Source: Thermoplasmata archaeon (GTDB taxonomy: Archaea > Thermoplasmatota > Thermoplasmata > UBA184). Taken from it: a stretch of DNA of 64,000 nucleotides. The position numbers were made by a program, and so were the translations under genes. Below, piece after piece: positions 34,862 through 42,541 of this stretch. Every line of letters begins with the position of its first letter. Position 1 is the first letter of the stretch. The notes under the pieces are model-generated. The model saw only the letters and a program-made list of their open reading frames with translations. It was not told the DNA's origin and ran no database searches. The stretch is from assembly GCA_021826525.1 (NCBI GenBank), contig JAKAZU010000001.1, forward strand, positions 62,001 through 126,000, given 5' to 3'.

Positions 34862-36661
34862 ATGGCGGGCAGGGAACGCACTTCCGATGGCCGCACCGAC
34901 CTCCAGCCCGAGACCTTGCTCTGGCTCGGAGCGCTCGCGTTCCTAGTGGTATTCCTCGCGCTCGAACCCTACCTCTCCTTCTCGCTCTTCGGGTCGGACT
35001 CCGGCGAGTACTTCCGCATCACGGGTTCCTTGATTGCCACCGGCCACATCCCGACCGGTGCGGCCTATCTCGGGTGGGGCACGGCCTACCCCGACTTCCC
35101 CGGCATCTACCTTCTGGCCGGAGCCGGCATCGAGGGAATGGGCCTGAGCACCTTCTCCGGGCTCACGATCATCATACCGGTCGTCGCCGCGCTCAGCTTC
35201 CTTCCGATGTTCCTCCTGTTCCGCCGGCTCTTCCCGCACGATGGCGTCGCGCTGCTTGGAGCGGCGCTCGCCTCCGTGTTCATGCCGCGGGTCTTCTCGA
35301 TCGCCCACCCGGCCCCGCTCGCGCTCGGGGATTTTTTGGTCGTCGCCGCGTTATGGATGTTCGTCGAGAGTCGGCGCGACCTGCGGTGGTACCTACCGCT
35401 GTCCCTCGCGGGAGGGGCGCTCATCGTCACGCACCACCTTTCGACCTTCTTCTTTCTCCTGAGCGCGCTGGGAGCGGTCGTTCTGCTGGAGCTCTGGCGG
35501 CCCGGTCTGTGGAGCCGCCGGTTCCCGACCCGAGAGCTCGCCTTCCTTGCCGGGATGTCCACCGCGACCCTCGCGTTCTGGTTCTGGGCCGCCCCGACGT
35601 TCGTGTCCGATGTGATCGAGCCCGGACTCGGACATTCCGTGCTCGCCAACTTCGCCCCGCTGGAGGCCATCGTGCTGGCGGGGATCGCCCTCGCCGGCCT
35701 CCTCGTGGTGCTCCGACGGGGCCGGTTCCGCCCGGTCCGCGGAAGCTGGCTCGGGATCCCCACGACCCGCTCCCTCTCGCAGGACCTCCTGCTGCTCACG
35801 ATCCTCATCGCCGCGGGGGTGTCGACGATCATCTTTGTCCCGTTGCCGGGAACCAGTCAGCTGGCGACTCCCGCCACGGTACTCTGGTTCTCTCCCATCT
35901 TCGTGGTAGGGATTCTGTGCGCCGGGAGCCGACGGACCCCGACCGTCTCCCGCCTCGGGCTCTTCTCGGTCACGTGGACGCTCGCCCTGGGGATCGCGGC
36001 CGTGCTCGTGCTCGTGGCCTCGTATTTCACCAAGGGTTCAGCGATCGTCGAGGCGATCCCCGCTTCCCGGTTCGTCGAGTACCTGATGATCCCGATCGGC
36101 CTTCTGGCGGCGATCGGTATCGGCCGGCTCTTGGCACGCGCGGACGACCGGCTCGGCCGACGCGCCTTCGTCGCCGCGTGCCTCGGGATCTTCGTCTTAG
36201 TCGCGGCCAACGCGGCGATCATCTATCCTCCGCAGCAGGATTTCGGAGGGTTCCAGGAAGGGCTGACCGTCGCGGACTCGGGGTTATGGATGTGGACGGG
36301 GATGAACGTCCCCGCGAGCGCGGCGGTCGCCAGCGACCACCGCATGAGCTCCATGGTCTTCGGCTTCGACCACAATCCGGCGACGTGGGATTCGACGCCC
36401 GCATTATTCACCGGGTCCAACTGGTCCGCGGCGCAGGCCGAACTCGCCCGTTCTCCCGCGCCGTACGCCTTACATGCGATCGATTACGTGATCGTGGACT
36501 CGGTGATGCACATCGGCGTCGCCCTCAACCCCTCGGGATTGGCCAAGCCGCTGAGCGCGGCGGCGATCGCGTGGTTGGGCGAAATGCCGTTCGTCCCCCT
36601 CTACGAGAACGGTTCGAACGTGATCTACCTCGTCGACTTCGCCGATCTCCCCTCGTCATAG
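34862..36661 (+). CDS. GT-C-type membrane glycosyltransferase-like protein
   Basis: A 599-residue polytopic protein with about 11-13 hydrophobic helices and a C-terminal soluble domain of ~130 residues. The first extracytoplasmic loop contains FGSDSGEYFRITGSLI, an acidic motif placed as in GT-C enzymes (PMT/ArnT/STT3-like) that use lipid-linked sugars outside the cell. The C-terminal domain (SGLWMWTGMNVPASAAVASDH ... YVIVDSVMHIG) resembles the globular domain of such proteins. ATG 34862 is chosen because the frame back to 34706 is Arg/Pro-rich and non-membrane. Acceptor and donor are unknown. Confidence 0.65.
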   Translation: MAGRERTSDGRTDLQPETLLWLGALAFLVVFLALEPYLSFSLFGSDSGEYFRITGSLIATGHIPTGAAYLGWGTAYPDFPGIYLLAGAGIEGMGLSTFSGLTIIIPVVAALSFLPMFLLFRRLFPHDGVALLGAALASVFMPRVFSIAHPAPLALGDFLVVAALWMFVESRRDLRWYLPLSLAGGALIVTHHLSTFFFLLSALGAVVLLELWRPGLWSRRFPTRELAFLAGMSTATLAFWFWAAPTFVSDVIEPGLGHSVLANFAPLEAIVLAGIALAGLLVVLRRGRFRPVRGSWLGIPTTRSLSQDLLLLTILIAAGVSTIIFVPLPGTSQLATPATVLWFSPIFVVGILCAGSRRTPTVSRLGLFSVTWTLALGIAAVLVLVASYFTKGSAIVEAIPASRFVEYLMIPIGLLAAIGIGRLLARADDRLGRRAFVAACLGIFVLVAANAAIIYPPQQDFGGFQEGLTVADSGLWMWTGMNVPASAAVASDHRMSSMVFGFDHNPATWDSTPALFTGSNWSAAQAELARSPAPYALHAIDYVIVDSVMHIGVALNPSGLAKPLSAAAIAWLGEMPFVPLYENGSNVIYLVDFADLPSS

Positions 36662-37386
36662 GGAACGAGGGTCCCATCGCGACGCCATAGAAGGATCGGC
36701 GTGGAGCTCGCACGCGCGAGCTCTTCTAACGCCCGCGCGGCCCAAGCGAGCTTGGCCCGCTTGCGGGCTTTCTGGGCCGAGCCTTCCTCGCGGACACGAT
36801 CGAAGTCGAATGCCCATAATAGGATCCTGCGCGCGCCCCGATCCTCGGCCAAGTAGGCGGCGCGGTCGCCGTCGGTGAACCCTCCCACGTTGATCAACTC
36901 CGCATCGGGCGGACCCGCCCACGACCCGGCCAGCTCTTTGGAGAACTCGGGGACCCAAGTGGCCAGGGCCGGCCGGTTGTCCGAGTGGGCGTGTACGACG
37001 ACGAAGCTCCCCCGGTGGTGGGCCGTGACCTCGCTCTCCACGGGACCATCCAGATCGGTCGTGATCACGTCCGGAACGAGGTTCGCGCTGAGGCATGCCA
37101 CGGTGGCGCCGTCCGCGGCCAGGACCGCCGGTCGAGGGTCGGAGGCCGGGAGCCGCCAGACCGGAGGCGGTCCCCCGCCGGGGGCCCGCCCGACCACGAC
37201 CGCGTCCCGTCCCTCCAGCCGGAGGCGTAACCGCTCGAGGGCACGGGTGCGGGCCGGGGTCGGTAGTAGCCGCCGAAGCTCTTCGGCCGCCTCGCGTTCG
37301 CGTGCGAGATCAAAACCGAACTCCCGGGCGATCCGCTCGTAGATAGGGGCCCAGCGGGCGTACTCCACGGTTTTCCCCTTTCTCAT
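36625..37386 (-). CDS. mptE: 6-hydroxymethylpterin diphosphokinase MptE-like (DUF115)
   Basis: A 253-residue archaeal DUF115 protein of the MptE type, which pyrophosphorylates 6-hydroxymethyl-7,8-dihydropterin in tetrahydromethanopterin/folate-type coenzyme synthesis. Signature blocks are LAADGATVACLSANLVPDVITTDLDG, FVVVHAHSDN, INVGGFTDGDRAAYLAE and ILLWAFDFDRV. The start could be the ATG at 37386 or the GTG at 37368; the latter fits a start of transcription near 37374 from the TATA element at 37396-37404. The 3' end overlaps the convergent membrane-protein gene by 37 bp. Confidence 0.82.
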   Translation of the reverse strand: MRKGKTVEYARWAPIYERIAREFGFDLAREREAAEELRRLLPTPARTRALERLRLRLEGRDAVVVGRAPGGGPPPVWRLPASDPRPAVLAADGATVACLSANLVPDVITTDLDGPVESEVTAHHRGSFVVVHAHSDNRPALATWVPEFSKELAGSWAGPPDAELINVGGFTDGDRAAYLAEDRGARRILLWAFDFDRVREEGSAQKARKRAKLAWAARALEELARASSTPILLWRRDGTLVPYDEGRSAKSTR

Positions 37387-37395
37387 CGGACAGCG

Positions 37396-37404
37396 CTTTA
37401 TAAG
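37396..37404. promoter_or_regulatory. Palindromic TATA box shared by ftsZ and mptE-like gene
   Basis: CTTTATAAG is its own reverse complement except at the centre and can recruit TBP in both directions. Forward spacing gives ~37426 (ftsZ ATG 37443); reverse gives ~37374 (GTG 37368 of the mptE-like gene). Confidence 0.6.
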
Positions 37405-37442
37405 AGGCCCCTGTCCTGTCCGCCGCCGAGGAATCGATCCGA

Positions 37443-38540
37443 ATGCGACCGCTAGCGAACGAAATCCTATCCCATCTCCCGAAGAGCGAGGAAACCAAGC
37501 CGTCCGCCGGCGCGTCCAGCGACGATGCCGAGCTCGAGCAACTGCTCGCGACGCTCCGCGTGAACATCCGGGTCGTCGGGTGCGGCGGCGGTGGGTCGAA
37601 CACGATCAACCGCCTCATCGAGGATGGCCTCACGGAGGCGGAGACGATCGCCTGCAACACCGACGCGCAACACTTGTTGACCGTTCACTCCAACCGTAAA
37701 GTGCTCCTCGGTCGACGCCTGACCCGGGGCCTCGGGGCCGGGGCGCTGCCGGACGTCGGCGCGAAGGCAGCCCTCGAGGCCCTGGAGGACCTCAAGGGGC
37801 TCCTCAAGAGTTCGGACATGGTCTTCATCACCTGCGGTCTCGGGGGAGGCACCGGCACCGGTTCCGCTCCGATCGTCGCGCAGGCCGCGAAGGCCAGCGG
37901 CAACGATCCGTTGACGATCGCCGTCTGCACGTTGCCGTTCGCCTCCGAGGGAACGGTTCGGGCCGAGAACGCTCAGGAAGGGCTCGATAAGCTGAGGAAC
38001 GTCGCGGACACGGTCATCACCATCCCGAACGACCGACTGTTGGAGCTGGTTCCCCGTCTCCCCGTCCAGACCGCGTTCAAAGTCGCCGACTCGGTGCTCG
38101 CGCGGGCGATCCGCGGCATCACGGAGCTGATCACGCGCCCGGGTCTCGTGAACCTCGATTTCAACGACCTGCGCACGATCATGAAGGGCGGTGGCGTCGC
38201 TCTGATCGGTATCGGAGAGTCCGAGAGCGACAACCGTGCCGAGGATGCGATCAACGAAGCCATCCACTCACCGCTGCTCAAGGTCGACATCGCCGGGGCG
38301 ACCGGCGCGCTGGTCAACGTGACCGGGGGGCCGGATATGTCCGTGGGCGAGGCGGCCAAGGTCGCCGAGGTCGTTCAGAAGTCACTTGCGCCTAACGCAC
38401 GGATTATCTGGGGTGCGGCCATCGATCCTACGATGCAGCATACTCTGCGCGTGATGCTGGTGGTCACCGGGGTTAAATCCCCCCAGATTCTCGGGGCGCA
38501 TCCCGGGGCGAGCTCCTCCGAGATCGACCGGGTCCGCTAG
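37443..38540 (+). CDS. ftsZ: Cell division GTPase FtsZ
   Basis: Tubulin-like GTPase that forms the division ring. The 365-residue protein has a short variable N-terminus, [15 protein letters not shown] (nucleotide binding), ACNTDAQHL, the tubulin signature GGGTGTG at residues 134-140, NDRLLELV, and [24 protein letters not shown] with the catalytic T7-loop acidic residue region. It heads a run with secE, spt5 and rpl11, an arrangement known in archaea. Confidence 0.96.
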   Translation: MRPLANEILSHLPKSEETKPSAGASSDDAELEQLLATLRVNIRVVGCGGGGSNTINRLIEDGLTEAETIACNTDAQHLLTVHSNRKVLLGRRLTRGLGAGALPDVGAKAALEALEDLKGLLKSSDMVFITCGLGGGTGTGSAPIVAQAAKASGNDPLTIAVCTLPFASEGTVRAENAQEGLDKLRNVADTVITIPNDRLLELVPRLPVQTAFKVADSVLARAIRGITELITRPGLVNLDFNDLRTIMKGGGVALIGIGESESDNRAEDAINEAIHSPLLKVDIAGATGALVNVTGGPDMSVGEAAKVAEVVQKSLAPNARIIWGAAIDPTMQHTLRVMLVVTGVKSPQILGAHPGASSSEIDRVR

Positions 38541-38558
38541 AACCTACGGGGAAGGACC

Positions 38559-38804
38559 ATGGCAGTCATCGATCGTGCCCGCACCATGCAGGACGAGTTC
38601 GACGCTCGTCTCAAGCGGATCGGCCACGGAAAGTACGGCCGCATCCTCCGGATGGCGCGCAAGCCGAGCCGAGAGGAGTACATCCGCGTCCTCCAGATCA
38701 CGTTTGCCGGCGCGGCGATCATCGGGCTCACGGGATTCGCGATCTACGTGTTCTTCACGGCGGCCGGGCCGTGGCTCTGGTCGAACTACTTCGCGGGACT
38801 CTAG
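38559..38804 (+). CDS. secE: Protein translocase subunit SecE (Sec61 gamma)
   Basis: An 81-residue single-span membrane protein, the small essential subunit of the SecYEG channel. It has an amphipathic cytosolic N-terminus (MARKPSREEYIRVLQI) followed by one membrane helix (AAIIGLTGFAIYVFFTAA). It lies 18 bp after ftsZ and 18 bp before spt5, the usual secE-nusG order. Confidence 0.92.
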   Translation: MAVIDRARTMQDEFDARLKRIGHGKYGRILRMARKPSREEYIRVLQITFAGAAIIGLTGFAIYVFFTAAGPWLWSNYFAGL

Positions 38805-38822
38805 GCGCGCGCGGAAATCAGC

Positions 38823-39833
38823 ATGGCCGGAGTTCCACCGCACGACGAGGACGAGGAGGGCATCGGCCTCCTCGGTCCCGAGCCTACCGCGGCCGTCGCG
38901 CCGCCCAAGGCGGCGCCGTCGGCGCCGAGCGCGGCCTCCCCGGCGCCGACCTTGAGCCCGGCACCGGCCCGGCCGGGGGCTCCGACGCAACTCTCGCTCA
39001 AGGCGGCCGACGACACCGTCCGTCCCGTCACGGCGGGAACGGTCACGACGCTCAGCGCGGTCCTCTCGAGCACCAAGGGCGAGGGTGGGCCTGCGGAGCT
39101 CACGATCGAGGTCGGGTACACCTCGACCTATCCCGGAGAGGGCGCGGAGTGGCCCGTCCGCTGGGTCCCTCCCGGCAAACGGACCGCCGTTGAGCTCTTT
39201 GCCCGCCGCCAAACCATCGAGGTCGAGATCCCGCCCAACGGCGCCGTCCCGCTCTCGTTCGAGATCACCGCCCCGGTCGGCGTGCGCTACGGGGACCGCC
39301 TCGAGGTCCGCCTCTCGGCGAAGGGCGCGGCGGGTGGCACGCCGGCCCGGCTCACGCTCGCCTGCGTCGCGCGCCAGTCCCTACTGGCGATCAAAACGTC
39401 CCGCGGCTACGAGCGCGAGGTCGCCGACACTCTCCTCGCACGGGCCGAGGAGAAGCCCGACGTCGTCTTCGCGATGCTCGTGCCGAGCGCGCTGCGCGGT
39501 TACGTCTTCGCGGAGGGGATGAGCTTCGAAGGCGTGCACGAGATGCTCAAGGGAATTCGGAAGGCCCGGGGCTTGGTTGCCGGGGAGACCACCCTGAAGG
39601 AGGTCGAACCGCTCCTCGTCCCGCAGATCACGGTCGAAGGCTTCGTCGAGGGCGCGATCGTCGAGCTCATTAGCGGTCCGTTCAAGGGTGAGAAGGCCCG
39701 CGTCAAGAAGATCGACCAAGCGAAGGAAGAGATCACGGTCGAGCTGATCGAGGCGGTGGTCCCGATCCCCGTTACGGTACGCGGAGATCACGTGCGCATG
39801 TTGGAGAAGGGAGGCGGAAAGAGTGGCGGATGA
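38823..39833 (+). CDS. spt5: Spt5/NusG transcription elongation factor with long N-terminal extension
   Basis: RNA polymerase-clamp processivity factor. The C-terminal ~155 residues are a standard archaeal Spt5: an NGN domain (LLAIKTSRGYEREVADTLLARA ... FAMLVPSALRGYVFAEG) followed by a KOW domain (EGAIVELISGPFKGEKARVKKID). Archaeal Spt5 is usually ~150 residues, but this protein has 336. The extra N-terminus has an acidic start (DDEDEEGIG), a Pro/Ala linker, and a beta-rich segment (about residues 55-180) with alternating hydrophobic strands, like an Ig-type sandwich. No internal start is needed because secE ends just 18 bp upstream. The stop overlaps rpl11. Confidence 0.9.
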   Translation: MAGVPPHDEDEEGIGLLGPEPTAAVAPPKAAPSAPSAASPAPTLSPAPARPGAPTQLSLKAADDTVRPVTAGTVTTLSAVLSSTKGEGGPAELTIEVGYTSTYPGEGAEWPVRWVPPGKRTAVELFARRQTIEVEIPPNGAVPLSFEITAPVGVRYGDRLEVRLSAKGAAGGTPARLTLACVARQSLLAIKTSRGYEREVADTLLARAEEKPDVVFAMLVPSALRGYVFAEGMSFEGVHEMLKGIRKARGLVAGETTLKEVEPLLVPQITVEGFVEGAIVELISGPFKGEKARVKKIDQAKEEITVELIEAVVPIPVTVRGDHVRMLEKGGGKSGG

Positions 39834-40296
39834 AGTGAGTGTCCTCGTCGAAGGTGGCAAGGCCTCCGGGGGCCCCCCGCTCGGCCCGGCGCTCGGACCG
39901 CTCGGAGTCAACGTCGGTCAGGTCGTCGCGGCGATCAATAAGCAGACCGCCCAATTCCAGGGGATGCGCGTGCCGGTCGTCGTGAGGGTCAACCCTCAGA
40001 CCCGGGAATTCACGCTCACGGTCGGCCGTCCTCCGGTGGCGGCACTCCTTCTCAAAGAGGCCGGGAAGGAAAAGGGCTCCGGCAAGGCGAAGACGGAGGT
40101 CGCGGGCGACGTGAGCCTGGACGCCGTGAAGAAGATCGCCGAAGCGAAGGGCGACGACCTCTTCGGACAGACGATCGAGCAGAAGATGAACCAGGTCATC
40201 GGGACGTGCGTCTCTCTCGGGCTCACCGTCGGGGGGAAGGACCCACGCGCGGTGCTTCACGAGCGCGTGGGGACGGCGGAGAAGGCCACCGTATGA
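39823..40296 (+). CDS. rpl11: Large ribosomal subunit protein uL11
   Basis: Component of the GTPase-associated centre of the 50S subunit. The 157-residue protein shows VEGGKASGGPPLGPALGPLGVNVGQVV, the L11 hallmark, and a C-terminal rRNA-binding domain with AGDVSLDAVKKIAEAK and GTCVSLGLTVGGKDPR. It starts at a GTG overlapping the spt5 stop by 11 bp and ends in an ATGA overlap with the next small gene. Confidence 0.97.
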   Translation: MADEVSVLVEGGKASGGPPLGPALGPLGVNVGQVVAAINKQTAQFQGMRVPVVVRVNPQTREFTLTVGRPPVAALLLKEAGKEKGSGKAKTEVAGDVSLDAVKKIAEAKGDDLFGQTIEQKMNQVIGTCVSLGLTVGGKDPRAVLHERVGTAEKATV

Positions 40297-40592
40297 TGGG
40301 ATCTTCCGGGGCGCCTCCTCCCGACCTCTCGAACGCGGAGGTCGTTGATTACACCCCCATCGAGGGCGACGGTCGGGTCCGCCTGAAGCTCAAGGACGGG
40401 GCAACCATCGAGGTCCGCCTCGAGATCATGAACATCCTTAGGGCGGGTAACGAGCCCAACACGGGGCTTCCGACTTACATCGTGCAATCGACGCCGCTGA
40501 TCCGGCTCGTCGACTGCCCGAAGGAGCTTCGCAAGATCCCGGCGCGCCCCGGTACCGGCAAGGACCAGAAGTCGCTTCCCGGCTTCGGATAG
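40293..40592 (+). CDS. Small conserved-type protein of unknown function, coupled to rpl11
   Basis: A 99-residue soluble protein I do not recognise. The central part is beta-rich (VVDYTPIEGDGRVRLKLKDGATIEVRLEIMNILRAG) and is followed by YIVQSTPLIRLVDCPKELRKIP. The ATG overlaps the rpl11 stop (ATGA), so it is translated with the ribosomal protein, where rpl1 would be found in many archaea. A GC hairpin follows at 40608-40632. Confidence 0.75.
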   Translation: MMGSSGAPPPDLSNAEVVDYTPIEGDGRVRLKLKDGATIEVRLEIMNILRAGNEPNTGLPTYIVQSTPLIRLVDCPKELRKIPARPGTGKDQKSLPGFG

Positions 40593-40607
40593 TTCCGAGC
40601 GACGGGG

Positions 40608-40632
40608 GGGCCCGCCCCGGAGGGACGGGCCG
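40608..40632. terminator. GC hairpin between convergent genes
   Basis: GGCCCG..CC and GG..CGGGCC form an imperfect stem in the 58-bp gap between the rpl11 operon and the convergent hsp20 gene, usable from either strand. No T-run is seen. Confidence 0.35.
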
Positions 40633-40650
40633 AATCGGTTCGACGCTCGC

Positions 40651-41106
40651 CTACTGTACCGGTACCTTCACCTCGGTCGGGACGGGCTGGGGGCTCTGCT
40701 TGGGTAGCTCGAGCGTCAGCACGCCATTCTCGACCTTGGCGACGGACTTGTCCGCGACGATCGGCTCGGGGAAGACGAGGCTGCGGTAGTAGCCCGAGTA
40801 GGTGCGCTCGCGGCGGACGTAGTTGGCGTCCTTCGAAGCGGTCGCGTTCGTGAACTCACCGCGGATCTCCACCACCTGGTCGCGGATGGTCACCGCGAGG
40901 TTCTCCTTCGGGATGCCGGGAACCTCGAGGGTCAGGCGGTAGGCGCTCGGGGTCTCCTCGACATCGGCCGGGGCCGCTCGCAGGGAGCGCTCGGGCGCGA
41001 AGCTGCCGAACGGCTCGAAGAACGCGTGGCGCAGGCTCTCGAACGCGCGGTCGAAGTCGGTCCAGGGCAGCACGTCGCTTTCGACGGAAGCTATTTCGGT
41101 CGTCAT
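40651..41106 (-). CDS. hsp20: Small heat shock protein Hsp20/alpha-crystallin
   Basis: ATP-independent holdase that binds unfolding proteins. The 151-residue protein has a short N-terminal arm, an alpha-crystallin domain (AYRLTLEVPGIPKENLAVTIRDQVVEIRGE), RTYSGYYRSLVFPEPI, and VENGVLTLELPK, then the tail PVPTEVKVPVQ. I start at the ATG at 41106 because GAGGT lies just upstream and the TATA box at 41145-41152 gives a start near 41122; the frame to 41181 would precede transcription. Confidence 0.94.
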   Translation of the reverse strand: MTTEIASVESDVLPWTDFDRAFESLRHAFFEPFGSFAPERSLRAAPADVEETPSAYRLTLEVPGIPKENLAVTIRDQVVEIRGEFTNATASKDANYVRRERTYSGYYRSLVFPEPIVADKSVAKVENGVLTLELPKQSPQPVPTEVKVPVQ

Positions 41107-41144
41107 AGTTACCTCGTTGGGTACCAGTGGTATGTTTGCATTAC

Positions 41145-41152
41145 TATATAAT
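41145..41152 (-). promoter_or_regulatory. TATA box of hsp20
   Basis: TATATAAT on the plus strand (ATTATATA on the minus strand) is the strongest TATA element in the core-genome part of the window, 26 bp before a predicted start at ~41122. Confidence 0.65.
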
Positions 41153-41290
41153 GTAGTCGTATTGGTCGGCCGCCGTCGCACCGACCGCTGAGGCTTCGCG
41201 CCCCCCAGCGGGACGAACCCCCTCCCGGCCCCCGCCGGGCCGTGGGGGGGGGCGGCGGCTCGTCAGCAACCCCTATAGGCCGGTGCTCCT

Positions 41291-41638
41291 GTGAACGCGC
41301 CCGTGGCGGACCACCAGGACTCTCCCGCTACCCCTCCTCAAGACTACGGGGCCGACCAGCGGATCGGTTGGCAGGCGGCGGGGGTCACGCTGATCGTCCT
41401 CGGCTGGGGCTTCGGCGTGATCGTCAACCTCTTCCTGCACGCGATCGCGCCGAGCTCCGGTCTCCCGCTCATCTGGGTACGGATATTCCCCCACCTGGGA
41501 TACTACGCCTGGGCGTTCTTCGGCCTTGGACTGTTCGCCGGCGCGTTCGGAGCGGTCCTGATCGCGCTCGGCCGATCCGAGCCCCGCGGTCCCTTCGTCC
41601 TGCCGGGCTACGACTACTCGCGGGGCAAGCTGCCTTAG
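41291..41638 (+). CDS. Small two-helix membrane protein, unknown
   Basis: A 115-residue protein with an acidic/Pro N-terminal tail and two hydrophobic helices (AAGVTLIVLGWGFGVIVNLFL and WAFFGLGLFAGAFGAVLIAL), ending in a short basic tail. I do not recognise a family. It starts at GTG 41291 or GTG 41303; CCTATAGG near 41273 could be its TATA box. It converges with a tiny zinc-ribbon gene, and the two stop codons overlap. Confidence 0.6.
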   Translation: MNAPVADHQDSPATPPQDYGADQRIGWQAAGVTLIVLGWGFGVIVNLFLHAIAPSSGLPLIWVRIFPHLGYYAWAFFGLGLFAGAFGAVLIALGRSEPRGPFVLPGYDYSRGKLP

Positions 41639-41799
41639 GCGAGCCGGTCGGCCGACCGATCCCCGAGGGAACGGGAGGCTCGGCAAACGGGACACGGGCC
41701 GGAGCCGTCCGGCCAACACTTGCCGCAGAAGCTCCGGCCGCAGAACGGGCAGCTCCTACTCGCAGGAGCTCCGCAGCGGACGCACGGGGTCGAGAGCAT
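41635..41799 (-). CDS. 54-residue zinc-ribbon protein
   Basis: A very short gene supported by four evenly spaced CxxC pairs (CVRC at residues 6-9, CPFC at 17-20, CGKC at 25-28, CPVC at 36-39), enough to bind two zinc ions. It lies 6 bp after the HAD phosphatase stop on the same strand, with a strong ribosome-binding site GAGGTGA about 6 nt before the ATG; that site overlaps the HAD stop codon. The C-terminus is basic. Function is unknown; co-expression with the phosphatase is likely. Confidence 0.7.
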   Translation of the reverse strand: MLSTPCVRCGAPASRSCPFCGRSFCGKCWPDGSGPCPVCRASRSLGDRSADRLA

Positions 41800-41805
41800 C
41801 CGGTT

Positions 41806-42540
41806 TCACCTCGAACGACGACGGTCAAGGAGTCCGCCCGATTTCACGCCTTCGACGAAACCCTGGGCGAAGTTCGCCCGCGTGACGTAGTCGGCGGCGG
41901 CGCGCGCGGCGCGGCTACCGTTCGGGAAGCTCACGGCCCAACCGGCCGCGCGGAGCATCTCCACGTCGTTGTCCCCGTCGCCGAGAACCAGGCAGTCGGC
42001 CAGGGTTCGGCCGAGAGGGTGCAGCGCGCGGGCCAGCGCGGGCGCTTTGCCGGCCCCGGGCTCGATCAGATGGATCGCAAACCCGGTTCCCTCGACCTGG
42101 ATCGGGAATCCGCGCAGGGCCCGGTGGATCCGCGAGATGGGGACGCTCGTGTCCAGTGCCACTTCGCTCTCCCGCCAGCGGTCGGTGAATAGCCGTCGCA
42201 CCGGGAGCTTCGCGCGGCGGAGGCGGCGGAACGCTCGGAGCGCCACCGACGGGTCGGCGAGGCGCAGCACCCGGCTCTCCGTAGGTAGGTAGAGGAGTCC
42301 CCCGTTCTCCGCAACGATCGGAGTGGTGAGGCCAAGGGAACGGTAGAGCCCGAGCGCGACCGGGAGAACGTTACCGGTCGCGAGGATCACCGGTACCCGC
42401 AGTTCGCCGAGCCGGTGGATCGTTGCGAGAGCTTCCGGGTCGAGCCGACGCCGCGCGTCGGTGAGCGTTCCGTCGACGTCGGTCACGACCGCGCTGAGAG
42501 CGGCGGAGGACCGCACCCGGGGCTCGCGCGAGCGGAGCAT
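41806..42540 (-). CDS. HAD-family phosphoglycolate phosphatase-like protein (archaeal type)
   Basis: A 244-residue Cof-type HAD hydrolase similar to archaeal phosphoglycolate phosphatases, which remove 2-phosphoglycolate. Motif I is VVTDVDGTLTD, motif II ILATGN, the Lys region is around GKAPALARAL, and motif IV is LVLGDGDNDVEML; VAENGG is family-typical. The stop codon is embedded in the ribosome-binding site of the downstream zinc-ribbon gene. Start 42540 lies 1 bp after the gatE stop, making gatD-gatE-HAD-zinc ribbon one probable operon. Confidence 0.87.
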   Translation of the reverse strand: MLRSREPRVRSSAALSAVVTDVDGTLTDARRRLDPEALATIHRLGELRVPVILATGNVLPVALGLYRSLGLTTPIVAENGGLLYLPTESRVLRLADPSVALRAFRRLRRAKLPVRRLFTDRWRESEVALDTSVPISRIHRALRGFPIQVEGTGFAIHLIEPGAGKAPALARALHPLGRTLADCLVLGDGDNDVEMLRAAGWAVSFPNGSRAARAAADYVTRANFAQGFVEGVKSGGLLDRRRSR

Positions 42541-42541
42541 G

